In this document: piece by piece, positions 11,161-22,599 of the stretch
How the letters are laid out: every line of letters starts with the position of its first letter
Position numbering within the stretch: the stretch's first letter is position 1
NCBI GenBank assembly: GCA_023935145.1
Contig: CM043703.1
Span: 26,869,727 to 26,933,726, forward strand
DNA: 64,000 nucleotides
DNA from: Bretschneidera sinensis
Lineage: Eukaryota > Streptophyta > Magnoliopsida > Brassicales > Akaniaceae
Direction: 5' to 3'
The notes under the pieces: generated by a model
What the model was told of the DNA's origin: nothing
Databases searched by the model: none
What the model saw: the letters and a program-made list of their open reading frames with translations, nothing else
Translations under genes and position numbers: made by a program

Positions 11161-11920
11161 CAAAACTAATAAGAGAAGGGTTTTTAAAAAAAAATTGGCT
11201 AGAGTTTCTTTTGTTTTTCGAATAAAAACAACCTGTTAAGCAGTTCAAACGCAGTTTATAATCAACCCAACCAATTAAAGTAAGACAAATTTATATTTAT
11301 CAATGTGTTCGGAACAATGTTTCCCCTTTATCTATGCTCTATTATAAGTTTACATTGATTTTTCTCTTTTTTTCTCCTATTTTGACAACAGTAGAAAATA
11401 GGGTGTAAACTAAAAAAATAAGCAAGATAAACACTACAACTATGAAGATAAGGCAAAAACAAACTTGTAGGTAAAAACTAGGCATGTTTCAAAGTTAGAA
11501 AGACTTCCCTGGAAGATTCAGAAGTTTTTACACTGATATCAGCAGTTAAGGCATAGAGGTGACCATGAATATTATAAACAAAGCAACCATATAGCATAAA
11601 AATAAGATATATATATATATATGAGTTAAATGTTAAAAATGTAAATCAAAGCAATGATATATATACATCCATCTAATGTGAGCTTATAGAAAGCTTGTCT
11701 GAGTACAAAATGTGAATGAAAACTGAATGTCCATGCTACAACCATCTAAGAGCTATATATACAAAATAAAGAGATAAAACAAAAAGCTTAACAAGTCGAG
11801 GAATCAGAGCCGTATCGTATAAGATCCTGAAACTCAGCCAAGGATTCTTCTGTGTGCTCTCGGTGCAGCTCAAAATCGCCACAAAGTGTACGGAGGTCAC
11901 AATGCATGGAATCAACTGAA
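11161..11920 (-). other. Copia 3' untranslated region
   Basis: This is AT-rich non-coding sequence between the end of the accessory ORF and the polypurine tract. It has a short TA run at about 11609-11622. No gene is seen. Confidence 0.6.
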
Positions 11921-11924
11921 GAGC

Positions 11925-12330
11925 TCAAGTTCTGGAACCCGGACTACATGGATAGCTAGAGGCTCGAAATAGCCTGTAGTAGATCGTCATATCCAGCTTG
12001 ACCAGCACTAGAACCACCATACTGTGGGCTGGGTGTTTGGTCATCAGTATCCATAGCAGTGGGAGGAGCTGCATCATCAGGAACCTCATTGTCCTCTTTG
12101 CTACTTTCACCATCTCCAATCCTAATGTTCCTCCTGGCCTTGGAGTAGATCATCCCGTCGCGGATATTGCACCCATATTCTTCAGAGAAAAGACATTGAT
12201 GATGCCCTTGGGGCTGATGTCTTGAGCCTCAGAGGTGGGAAGGGGGCCCGAAAATGCTGGAGTATAAAGGTGATGAGCATCCCGTAGGGAAGGCACCAGG
12301 AGTCAGTAGCTTTGCCGTTTATCATGTTGG
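11925..12330 (-). pseudogene. Accessory ORF of the copia element, C-terminal part
   Basis: Read on the minus strand from 12330, the sequence carries LPYGMLITFI soon after the insertion point. This is a motif of the putative plant transposon protein domain (PF20167-like) also seen in the N-terminal part at 21100-21978. It continues into an acidic, serine-rich tail that ends near 11956 with LLQAISSL. A change of frame occurs around 12235. The 5-bp ends flanking the Athila insertion (GTTGG here, GTTGA on the other side) show that this was once joined to the other part. The function of this domain is not established. Confidence 0.7.
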
Positions 12331-13598
12331 TGATAAATGCTTAAATAGTCATACTTAAGCCCCTTAATTTACACTTGTTAGGCTCTTTGTTTATATATTT
12401 TAGTAGATTCTACTTCACTTTTGTGTTTTCTGTGTTTTTAATAGGGTTTTGACGAAAAGATGACATTTTGGAGCTCTAAGGAATAAAAAGTGAAGGTCTG
12501 CAAACCAGCAAGGTGCGCTCGAGCACACCTCTCTTGTGATCGAGCGCACACTTAGAAAGCTCGAGCGCACACATGCGCTCGAGCATAAACCCATACGATC
12601 GACTGCACATGCACTAGAGGCGGCAGAGCCAGATTTGGATAGAAGTCTCCGGACCTTAAATTGGAAATTAGGGTTTCGGGGCACCTTTAGAGCCCTATAT
12701 ATAGTCTTGAAAAACAAAGAAAACATAATTTTAGATTGAGCTTGAAGTTGTAAGATTTGGAGAGGAATTGACGACTCGTCTCCTCAGCATTCTTCGGGTT
12801 TTGTTTTTCTGTTCTAGTTTAGTTATGGTTATGATGTTTAGTTTATTTAGCATGTATAACTAACTTTCTAATAGGGCTCGATTGAAGCCTTAATTATACT
12901 TTCCTATATATATAATCATTGATTACCTTTGCAAATAGCCATGTTATAATGCTTTAATTGATTAATGTCTGTTTTTATTTAAATTCCTCATATGTGTGTG
13001 TCTGATAAACGCATGAATGTGGTATGGATCAGTTAGTTAGATCAATTTGGATGACCGAGTCCTGGGTCTGACAATAGTAACAAAAGAAATCCACGCCGGA
13101 TTCTTGGGTTAATCAACATGGAAAACTGAGAGCGGACCAAGCCTTAGGTCTCATGTGGTTATCTATTTCCACAGACTTTATGCTATCTTAAGGAACAACT
13201 CAGTATGCACCATGTTGAATCCCTTAAGAGAGAAAAGAGTTAGAGTATACACCATGCCTAACTCATTGCTTAGGGAGATCAATAGCCTAAAGAGTGGACC
13301 AAGCCCTTAGGTTGACAACCATTAGGTATTCGTGATAGGGCTATAACATTGGCACTTTAGTCATTAGGAAAGTATGATTAGTGGTGGATATCAAAGCCTT
13401 ATGTTCTTACTATTATTAATTCACACTCAACATTTATTTCTATCTTTTTATATTGAGAAAATAATTCTAAATCGAAATTCACCAATTTCTGTGGAGATGA
13501 TCTTGCAGTTGCACACTATGCTATTATTGACCTTATGCACTTGCAAGTAAAACTATACGATTATTTGCTTATTTATTTAGGTAGATAAACAAACAACA
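12331..13598 (+). repeat. 5' LTR of the Athila-like element
   Basis: This 1268-bp LTR starts TGATAAATGCTTAAATAG and ends CAAACAACA. A TATA-like GCCCTATATATAG lies at about 12693-12705. Upstream of it is a cluster of GCGCTCGAGC-type palindromes at about 12515-12590. Its partner is at 19836-21099. Confidence 0.94.
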
Positions 13599-13604
13599 AG
13601 TTTT

Positions 13605-13622
13605 TGGCGCCGTTGCCGGAGA
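13605..13622 (+). other. Primer binding site of the Athila-like element
   Basis: TGGCGCCGTTGCCGGAGA lies seven bases after the LTR end. It is nearly the standard primer site of Athila/Tat-type gypsy elements. Confidence 0.93.
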
Positions 13623-13773
13623 TTGCACTAAATTTCTTTCTAGAATTATTTTCGTTTAGTTAGTAATTTTTTTATATTATTTATTCTGTTTTATTTTATC
13701 AAAAATCTCAAAATTTTTAGTTTCTATTTTTACCTTTATTTTTGTTGCATCAAAAACCTAATATAATTCCTTT

Positions 13774-15671
13774 TTGTATTCTATTTCAGGCACTCCAGTA
13801 GAACTCTCTGTACCACTTGCCATCGAGCGCACCCCCCTGTGCAATCGAGCGCACTTGAGGCAGAGAGTTACCCGAGAAGTAGTGTTGAACTGTTGCACTG
13901 AAGTAATTGTTACTGATTCATGCACGGGCTTCGATCCAGACATCCAACGTTATTTCCCCTCGATACTGAGCTTGAGAGAACTATCTGACAAAGGCTTAGA
14001 GACAACTCTGAAGAGATAGAAGAAAAAAATCGAAGAAGAAGCACCAATGGTGGAACAGATCGAAAATCAACAACCACCTGAGCGAAGACCAATGAAGCAA
14101 TCCTTCATCCCACGGAACCTCGACCAGCCGTCTTGCATTGCTTATCAACCCGAGGTTGAAGGCAACTACTGCATATCTCTGCAAATACTCAGTGCATTGA
14201 CTCACTTTAAGGGTACACCTAATGAGGATCCACACCTACACCTTCGAGAGTTCTTCAATATTTGCAAATTCCAGCACATCCGAGGCTTAGACCAAGAAGG
14301 AATCAGGTTAATTATTTTCCCTTTTTCCTTAAAAGATAATGCTAAACTGTGGTATAATTCATTGCCTGCAGTTTCTATCCACACTTTGGAGGAGTTGGCC
14401 AGCAAATTCCTAAGGAAATTTTTCCCAGCCCAAAAGGCGAGGCAAATGAGGAAGGAGATTCAGTCTTTCCAACAAAAGATGGAGACCTATTCTTTGAGGT
14501 ATAGGGACATTTCAACGAGTTGCTACTCAAATGCCCATATCACAATGTACCTCATAATGAACTGGTACAAGCTTTCTATGAGGGTTTAAGTGATACTAAT
14601 AAAAGTATTGTGGATTCAGGTTGTGGAGGAGTGCTGATGGAGAAAAGTAGCGAAGAAACCATGGAGCTCTTCGAGACCTTAAGTGAACATACCTAGCAGT
14701 TCTCCTCTCGAGGTAGACATGGAACTAGGAGAAAATGTATGTATGAGGTGAACCTAAATGGAGGATCTTTTACCCAAATAGCTGCTGTGGAGAGGAAACT
14801 AGATTTGCTAGTTAAAGCCATGGCAGCTTAGAATGCATCACCTAATCCACCAGCTACACCACTCCAAGTATGTGTGATGTGTTCCCAGTTTGATCATAAT
14901 ACTGAGACATGTCCCTTATATTCATCTGCAGACTCCGAATAAGCAAACTTTGTAGGACCAAACAACTACTCGCCAAATAATAATCTGTATGCAAACACCT
15001 ACAACCCTGGATGGCGGAATCACCCAAACTTTTCTTGGAGCAACAATTAGAATGATCAAGGATAGCAAAAGAACTCCCAACAAGCAGCCTACTCAGTTCC
15101 AAAAACAAAGAAAAATGACCTCGAGAGTCTTGTGAGGCAACTAACAACTTAGCAACAACAGTTGGTATCCCAACACCAACAGCTGATGAATTTGCAAGAA
15201 CAGTTCATGGCAAAAACAAGACAATTTCGGACTGAGATGAGACAAACCACTGCAAAACATGAACAAGCCATTCAAAGGCTAGAGGTACAAATGGGGTAAT
15301 TAGCCAAAGAACTAAGTAGCAGAAAGCAAGGAGAGCTTCCAGCCCAACCACTACCTAATCCAAGAGGACATCAGTAATTGAACGCTGTGACAACTTTAAG
15401 AAGTGGTAAGATCATAGGCAGTGATAAGCTTGCATAAGCATCTCCAGATAAAGCATCAACATCTAAGGTAAGTGAGATAGAGAAGGTGAATGCACCTCCA
15501 CCCTTCCCTCAAATGTTAGTAAAGCCTAAGAAAGAGAATAAACTGATTGACATTTTTGAAACTTTGAGAAAAGTGGAAATAAATATTCCTTTATTAGATG
15601 CAATTAAACAAATTCCTGTATATGCTAAATTTTTGAAAGATTGTTGCACTAAGGAAGTTTTAGGAGCATGA
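13774..15671 (+). pseudogene. Athila-like gag, broken
   Basis: After a poorly conserved leader (13774-14019), a retrotransposon gag domain starts near 14047. It shows LTHFKGTPNEDPHLHLREFF (about 14200-14257), FPFSLKDNAKLWYNSLP (about 14320-14370) and ELASKFLRKFFP (about 14392-14427), the usual Athila capsid landmarks. A shift near 14506 moves the frame. The new frame continues to 15671 through a spacer, a Cys-X2-Cys-like patch near 14875 and glutamine-rich coiled sequence. It carries nine stops at 14694, 14829, 14940, 15048, 15063, 15150, 15297, 15375 and 15435: five TAG and four TAA. All could arise from glutamine codons by one C-to-T change. Gag would form the particle; this copy cannot. 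Confidence 0.87.
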
Positions 15672-15681
15672 GATAGTAGTC

Positions 15682-16266
15682 TTGACTGAAGAGGTAAGTG
15701 TTGTGCTACTAAGAAAACTGCCCCCAAAGCTAAAAGCTCCGGGCAGTTTTACTATTCCTTGCAGGCTAGGTGACCAGCTATTCGAGCATGCACTATTGGA
15801 TCTAGGGGCGAGTGTCAATCTGCTGCCATACAGTGTATTCGAGACACTAGGGTTGGGGGAGCTTCAACCAACCTCCATCACATTGCAACTGGCTGACAAA
15901 AGCATCAAATGACCGAGAGGTATTCTCAATAATGTTTTGGTAAAAGTAGGTAAATTTATTTTACCTGCTGCTTTTATTGTATTAGATATGGAAGAATGTA
16001 CTATGCCATTACCTCTACCCATCATCTTAGGAAGACCCTTTATGATAACTTTTGACACAAATATTAGTGTAAAAAAGGGCATTGTCACTATGAAGGTAAA
16101 TGATGAGGAGATAGAATTCAAAATATTTAATACATTAAAATCAACCAAAGATGATAATGAATGTTCTAATGTAAGCTTAATGCAAGGTATTGTTGAGCAA
16201 GTTTCTCAGGTCCATCACATTGATCAATTGGAGACCACCCTCAACTATGGTGTCACAAGATTGTGA
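15682..16266 (+). pseudogene. Athila-like aspartic protease, broken
   Basis: The segment carries KLKAPGSFTIPC (about 15729) and the active-site block ALLDLGASVNLLP (about 15790-15830). This matches the DLGAS form that replaces DTGA/DSGA in Athila proteases. Further on are a flap-like region and IILGRPFM (about 16018-16041). A TGA at 15910-15912 replaces a codon where arginine is expected (SIK-R-PRG), consistent with a CGA-to-TGA change. In an intact element the enzyme cuts the Gag-Pol polyprotein. The frame decays after 16266, and the reverse transcriptase normally found next is absent. Confidence 0.88.
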
Positions 16267-16449
16267 GCCAGAGGATGGCAATGTGATTAAGGACATCAAT
16301 AAAGCTATGCACCCCCTTAAGGCCGCACCAAAACATCCAAGTAAGATTATTCCTCTAGTTGAACCTCCTAAGCCTACTAATACTACTTTTATTGTCCAGG
16401 CACAACAATTAGAGATAAAACAGCTTTCGAGGGCACTTGAACACCCATG

Positions 16450-17330
16450 AGGAGGGCTCTAAATGCCCCCTTCAAAGAGAGTAGCACTAAAGCTACTATA
16501 GAGAGTGCTTGAGCAATTCCCACTTTCACAAACCTATAGCTCAAGCGTCTCTATCAGGGTTAGTGGTACTGCGGCCACTAAAATACGGTATGGTTGTATC
16601 ATTCTAAATTTATTATTTTTGTCTTGGTAAGTTTTAATTTTTCTATACATGCTGCTTTGCACTCGAGTGCACCACACAGTGTGCTCGAGCGCACCTTCAT
16701 CATGCACTCGAGCGCACCTTCATCATGCACTCGAGCGCACTCGAGGCAGAGAAGGCACGTGAGGGTTTTTATTCACACTTCACTCGCAAACCTTCTTTCC
16801 TCACCTTATGCTCCAGTGCACTTCCTATTCCTGTCTGTCGCACTTACACAAAATCCGCTTCAAACCTCCCTCTCACCTCCGGCACTCCACACCATCACCA
16901 CCTCACCACCGTAAACAACCTTAACACCAGCACAACACCTCCTCCTTCCCTATTGCATAATCACTCCCCTCCTAAGTACACAAGGTATATCCATTTTTGT
17001 TTCTAAGTAGTTACACACCATCACACACGGTTCTTGATTTATAATTTCCTTCTATTATGTATTCACCTTGTGTTTTGGTTGTTTTGGTTGTGTTGTTTCA
17101 TGTTTACAGGAGGTTAGGATCGAGCTCGTGTGATTTCTATAGCTTCAAGTTTCTGTCGCACAGAAACTGTTCGACAAATTGCCTAAATGAGCGCGATCGA
17201 GCGCACCTCAATCTGTGCGATCGAGCGCACCTCAATCTGTGCGATCGAGCGCACCTCAATCTGTGCGATCGAGCGCACCTCAATCTGTGCGATTGAGCGC
17301 ACCATCAATTGTGATCGAGTGCATTCACAC
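16450..17330 (+). repeat. Non-coding Athila internal segment with palindrome and 24-bp repeat clusters
   Basis: This stretch occupies the place where reverse transcriptase and integrase should be. At 16660-16745 there are four GAGCGCAC or GAGTGCAC boxes, several part of near-perfect GTGCGCTCGAGCGCAC palindromes. At 17185-17320 a unit of about 24 bp, CGATCGAGCGCACCTCAATC plus TGTG, is repeated about five times. A frame through the latter gives a repeated hexa- to octapeptide (RAHLNLCD), an artefact of the repeat period being a multiple of three. No credible gene is seen. Confidence 0.8.
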
Positions 17331-18180
17331 CAGAAGCTGTACTATCATGCCTAAGCAAATGGCCTCCAGTTCTTGAGCCTCCAGTAGCCACTCCCAATCC
17401 ACTTGACCTAGTTTCGAATAACGTGAAATACTGTTTGAGATTACATTCAACATAGATGAGGACTTCAAGAGCTTAGATGCCACGAGATGGGCGGTCCAAG
17501 AGTTTAAGGCTTGGGGTCTCAAGTGACTGTTCAAACTGGTCTACTCGATAGCCTACACTAGATTCGTGGTGAGCTTCTATGAGAACCTGACCTATGACTG
17601 CACTTGCCCATAGATCTTATCCTCCTCAGTCCATGGTAGATTCATAGAGTTAACCACTGCTGACATCGCTACTGCCCTCCACTGTTGTGATGAGTCCCTT
17701 CCGGAAGATAGCCATATGGAGGAGCAGCCAGACCTATTTTCCCTGCCCCACATCATCGAGGATATGTGTGTGGGCCAGTACACAGACCGGCACAACAATG
17801 CGGGGAACCGGTTGAAGTTGCCTCCCCACTTGTGGCTTGTGGACTTCATTTTCTAGCGTAATATGTGCCCCTTGGGGCACAAGACTCAGAGGAGGGATCA
17901 GTTCATACATGCCCTATACACCTTTCATCAAGGTCACTGGTACTCCATACCATCTATCATATGGAGCCAAATACACAAGTTTTGGGACCATGTACACAGC
18001 CGTGAAACCTCCACGGCTAATGTATGGGGGCTACCCTTTCTTTTCTTACTCAGCCAGATCTTCAAGAAGAAAGAAATCAAGGGCTCCTCTATTAATGGAC
18101 CAGTCAGCGACCACTCTTTCTTTGGGAGGGCTCAGTGGAGCCTGAGTCAGTCTCATATGCCCCGAGGACCCTAGGTGCAT
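17330..18180 (+). pseudogene. Athila env-position ORF with a plant transposon protein domain, broken
   Basis: Allowing for stops and shifts, the frames contain RFVVSFYENLTYD (about 17563), RFIELTTADIATAL (about 17638), LWLVDFIF (about 17829), CPLGHKTQRRDQF (about 17866-17904) and ANVWGLPFLF (about 18020-18048). This spacing matches the conserved domain often annotated as putative plant transposon protein (PF20167-like), found after pol in Athila elements. A TAG interrupts after LVDFIF (about 17854). The role is unknown; an envelope-like function has been proposed for some Athila ORFs in this position, but nothing here shows a membrane segment or signal peptide. Confidence 0.7.
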
Positions 18181-19835
18181 GTCCTTGTTACTGAGCCTAT
18201 GATGGATGATCCTATAGACACCGAGAATCCCACAAAGAGCCCTATTTGGGAGAAGGACCAGCTAGACATGGGGTCCATAGAGTATCAGCAACTTCTAGAG
18301 GAGCTGTCCTCTTTCCGATGCTAGCTCTCTGACATCCGTCGAGAGGATAGAGAGGCAATATTATTGATTGATCAGCGCATAGATAGATTAGAGCCACAGT
18401 TTACATGACAGGAGGCGATTCTATAGGCCATCCTCGATCACCTACCTCCCGTACCCGATACCTATTCGACTGCACCACCTGATGACCAGCAGTGAGAGGA
18501 TACCCCGTCTGGCTGAAGACGTAAAACTTAGCACTCATGGGAGGCACCCCACATCATATCCTTTTCATTATAGTATTTTATTTTCTCGTTAGTATTTATT
18601 TTTATTTAACTATTTATTTTGCCATATTTCTTATTTTCCAACACAACATTTGTTTTTCTTTTTCAGGAACATAGTGCGTGCATCAAGTTCAAGTTTGGGG
18701 GCGTGCTATGAGCCATGCTAGCCATCTAGTTCTCCATCTCCTAGGTCAGATCTTTCCATATCACTCACACATTGAGGACAATGTGTATATTAAGTTTGGG
18801 GGGTAGAGGGAAACACATGCACACACTATGTCTCCCAGTTTTTTTTAACAAAGATAAATGCACGCTCATTTTGTTTTGAAAAATTTTGATTGAATTAAAA
18901 TATGATAAAACTTCATTAGTAAGCTGAAAATCTAGAACACATAGTCTAGTAATAGGAATTTTAAAAGTTTAGTTACCTACCTCAAGGCACTTAAGAAATT
19001 CACAAGTTTGATCTAGATCTTACACGAGCACATTAGCACACAATTGTGTGGGGTATGACATATAATTTTTATGTATATGTTTCCATGACCTAACTGTGAT
19101 CGAATAAATTTTTAGATGAACACTTTGGCATAGAAAAATAAAGAAAAATGTCCATCATGCAAAAAGAAAAGAAATAAAATAAAATGCTCATAACAATCAT
19201 TAAATAAAATTTTCACTGAGTAACTGGACCTATTGCCTCAGTAAGCAGTAAGTGTTCACATCAAAAGGTGGGAATTTCACTTAGCAGCATTAAGACCTGT
19301 TAGTTCCGTAGCCTTTTTTACTCGAGTTAGTAAGTCCTTAGGGGTGTCTTTACACCTAATGCCCTAAAACTATCTGGTTTGGGAGTCATTGGCTAAACAC
19401 TCATTACAAGGGTCAATTAGAAAGCTTAATGGAACTCAACATGGAAAAAATCTCATAATGAATGAAAAAGAAAAGAAGTAAAAACTATACCATTTTTGTT
19501 CTATCTGATAAGGAATTCGATGAAGGTTTGGACACCGAAACACTATACATTAAAATTATTTAGAAGCTCCATCTTCTATGTGTTAATTCACCACACACCA
19601 AAGCAAACTTGTGATGCCTTAAACCAACCTTGTGTAAGTAACATGAATTTTTAAAATCCTTATTCATTGCAAAAAAGGTGTTTTTATTATAAGCTTACTC
19701 ATGAACGGTCATCATTGTTTTATGTGCAACCCAAATTTTTGGATACATGAAGAATGAATTTATCTTTAATTTTGTTTTGATATAGTCTTTTGTTTTGTAT
19801 TGCTAAGGGACTAGCAACATGTAAGTTTGGAGGTG
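18181..19835 (+). other. Athila 3' untranslated region with three polypurine-like tracts
   Basis: No gene is seen. AAGTTTGGGGG-type tracts occur at about 18697-18711, 18794-18806 and 19822-19835. The last one directly precedes the 3' LTR and is the functional-looking polypurine tract. A decayed charged frame at 18181-18500 may be the tail of the preceding ORF. Confidence 0.65.
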
Positions 19836-21099
19836 TGATAAGTGCTTAAATAGTCATATTTAAGCCCCTTAATTTACACTTGTTAGGCTCTTTGTTTATA
19901 TATTGTAGTAGATTCTACTTCACTTTTGTGTTTTTCTGTGTTTTTCATAGGGCTTTGACGAAAAGATGACATTTTGGAGCTCTGAGGAATAAAAAGTGAA
20001 GGTCTGCAAACCAGCAAGGTGCGCTCGAGCGCACCTCTCTTGTGATCGAGCGCACAGGCACTCGAGAACACACGTGCGCTCGAGCGCAAACCCATACGAT
20101 CGAGCCCACACACACCAGAGGCGGCAGAGCCAGATTTAGAAAGAAGTCTCCGGACCTTAAATTGGAAATTAGGGTTTCGGGGCACCCTTAGAGCCCTATA
20201 TATAGTCTTGTAAAACACAGAAAACATACTTTTGGTTTGAGCTTAAAGTTGTAAGCTTTGGAGAGGAATTGACGGCTCATCTCCTCAACATTCTTCGGGT
20301 TTTATTTTTCTGTTCTAGTTTAGTTATGGTAATGATGCTTAGTTTACTTAGCATGTGTAACTAACTTCCTAATAGGGCTCGATTGAAGCCCTAATTATGA
20401 TTTCCTATATATATAATCATTGATTGCCTTTGCAAATAGCCATGTTATAATGCTTTAATTGATTAATGCCTGTTTTTATTTAAATTCCTCATATGTGTGT
20501 GTCTGATAAACGTATGCATGTGGTATGGATCAGTTAGTTAGATTAATTTGGATGATTGAGTCATGGCTCTGACAATAGTAACAAAAGAAATCTACGTCGG
20601 ATTCTTGGGTTAATCAACATGGAAAACCGGGAGCGGACCAAGCCCTAGGTCTCATGTGGTTGTCGATTTCCACAGACCTTATGCTCTCTTAAGGAACAAC
20701 TTAGTATACACCATGCTGAATCCCTTAAGAGAGAAAAGAGTTAGAGTATACACCATGCCTAACTCATTGCTTAGGAAGATCAATAGCCTAAGGAGTGGAC
20801 CAAACCCTTAGGTTGACAACCATTAGGTATTCATGATAGGGCTATAGCATTGACACTTTACTCATTAAGAAAGTATGATTAGTGGTGGATATCAAAGCCT
20901 TATGTTCTTATTATTATTAATTCACACTTAATATTTATTTCTATCCTTTTATATTGAGAAACTAATTCTAAATCGAAATTCACCAATCCCTGTGGAGATG
21001 ATCTCGCACTTGCACATTATGCTGCTATTAACCTTGTGCACTTGCAAGTAAAACTGTATGATTATTTGCTAATTTATTTAGGTAGATAAACGAACAATA
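19836..21099 (+). repeat. 3' LTR of the Athila-like element
   Basis: A 1264-bp partner of the 5' LTR. It has the same start (TGATAAGTGC), the same palindrome cluster at about 20018-20105 including a perfect GTGCGCTCGAGCGCAC, the same TATA region and a near-identical end (CGAACAATA). Confidence 0.94.
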
Positions 21100-21978
21100 G
21101 TTGACAAGCAACAGGGGGTAGATATTGAAGTGGTGTCCAGTTTTGAGACACCAAATCAATAGTACATCTATCTTCGAGAGATAACCCCGACTCCTAAGTT
21201 GTGGATAGATGGTCCAACTCACAATGAGGTTGAACGGTTTCGAGTCGAGGGGCATATCACTACATTGCTGAAATGTAGTGGGCCTAAAGATGTAGTTAGA
21301 TTCTACCCTAATGATCTGGTATGCCTCTTCATAATCGAAGTTATCTAACCATCCGTCCAGACTCCGTTGGATCTCTCCCACTAGGATCCTCAAAATGCTG
21401 ACCAAGATGTCAGTGTTCACCTCAAACTCCATGCCCATCAAACTGGTTCTGAAGCGAAGAGCCAGTGGATTAGGCTTCACCAAGTTTGCGTAGAACTGGT
21501 GAATGAGACATGGATAGTATTTTTGGTGAATCTTGATAAGTGGTGTCAAGTGCGCTGCCTTGAAAGCAGGTAAAATGTTAAAATATGCATCATATAGAAT
21601 CAAAGTCAACGAATCTACCCGTCATGATCTTTTTTGTGGTGAATGACGGAGTTATACTTTTCTTTGGTGGTTGGACTATAGAAGAGTAGGTCGTTGAGCT
21701 TAGTCATCGCCTTTTTGCTCGAGGAACCCGCCAAACCCTTTCCCTTGGCATCCAGTCCATGAATTTCTTAAACCATGGCCTTGTAAGCACATGAGGTTCT
21801 CCAATGGTGGTTTTGATCCGGATTCTCTCAGACATTTAGAAGAAAGTGTTTTTAGGGAGAAATTTGAGAAATTTTGGGAAAAATGATTTTTTAATCGTGA
21901 AAAGTTGAAATGAAGGTGATGTAGGATGAGATTAGGGGTTCTATGGAGTGCTTGTGTGAGATTGTGGACAGAAATCAA
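21100..21978 (-). pseudogene. Accessory ORF of the copia element, N-terminal part
   Basis: On the minus strand a frame from ATG 21978 (basic, low-complexity leader) is followed, after a break near 21650, by a conserved block. It contains QFYANLVKPN (about 21496), GMEFEVNTDILVSIL (about 21440-21395), IVSWTIYPQLRSRGYLSKID (about 21223-21165) and LLIWCLKTGHHFNIYP (about 21160-21113). These match the plant transposon protein domain (PF20167-like). The ORF is cut at 21100 by the Athila insertion, and its remainder is at 11925-12330. It lies downstream of pol in sense orientation, where SIRE-like copia elements can carry an extra gene. Its function is unknown. Confidence 0.75.
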
Positions 21979-22059
21979 AGATTTTCTAGAGAGAGAAAGC
22001 TTAAAAGTTTTGAAAATGGCATAAAAAACCTGAAAAACTAAAGCAACTATTTATATAAT

Positions 22060-22335
22060 CGCGATACCAGTCAACTGGGTTCGGGCACCAGTCGACTGGG
22101 TCTTTCATAATTTGAGAATTTTTGACATACCAGTCGACTGGGTAAACTAGCAGAGAAATACCAGTCGATTGGGTTATCCATACTGGTCGACTGGGTAGGT
22201 TACCAAAATTTTAAATTTTGGCTCCAAACAATATCTTGTGCTACCAGTCGACTGGGTACCTGAACTAGTCGACTGGTTGAAATAGCAGTGTGTTACTAGT
22301 CGACTGGAGTCATGTTACCAGTCGACTGGACCCTT
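22060..22335. repeat. Cluster of nine CCAGTCGACTGG-type palindromes
   Basis: Nine copies of the 12-bp palindrome CCAGTCGACTGG or a one- or two-base variant lie at irregular spacing between about 22067 and 22330, usually followed by GT. The cluster sits between the end of copia pol and the start of the accessory ORF (minus strand). Further clusters lie in both copia LTRs. Confidence 0.93.
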
Positions 22336-22599
22336 TAGGAAAACAAATGAGCTCTTAGCTTAAAGTTTTAACACGAATTTTGTTTATCTATGCCATCTTG
22401 AGTGAGAGAAATATTAAATAAAAGTTAATACTCATTTACTAGATGTCAAATATGCATATGATGAATGTTGATTCAATCAAACATACAGTTTATCATAGTC
22501 TTTTAAGCCCATCAATAGTCTAATCTTACAAAAACTAACTTCACTTAAGGTTTTGTAAGAATATCAGTTATTTGATTTTCTGAATGAATGAATTCTAGT

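Larger units (their letters stand above)
12331..21099 (+). mobile_element. Athila-like Ty3-gypsy element lacking reverse transcriptase and integrase
   Basis: LTRs at 12331-13598 and 19836-21099 are highly similar and start TGATAA. The flanks are GTTGG (12326-12330) and GTTGA (21100-21104), a target duplication with one mismatch. A GGCGCC-type primer site follows the 5' LTR, and an AAGTTTGGAGGTG polypurine tract precedes the 3' LTR. Gag and an aspartic protease are recognisable. Between the protease end (about 16450) and the 3' LTR I see no reverse transcriptase, RNase H or integrase motifs, only a repeat cluster and a broken env-position ORF. The element is therefore non-autonomous, either an internal deletion derivative or a family that is moved by others. 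Confidence 0.92.

Noticed and set aside
17185..17320. CRISPR-like array of 24-bp repeats
   Set aside because: Units are contiguous with no unique spacers, in a plant retroelement; it is a minisatellite.
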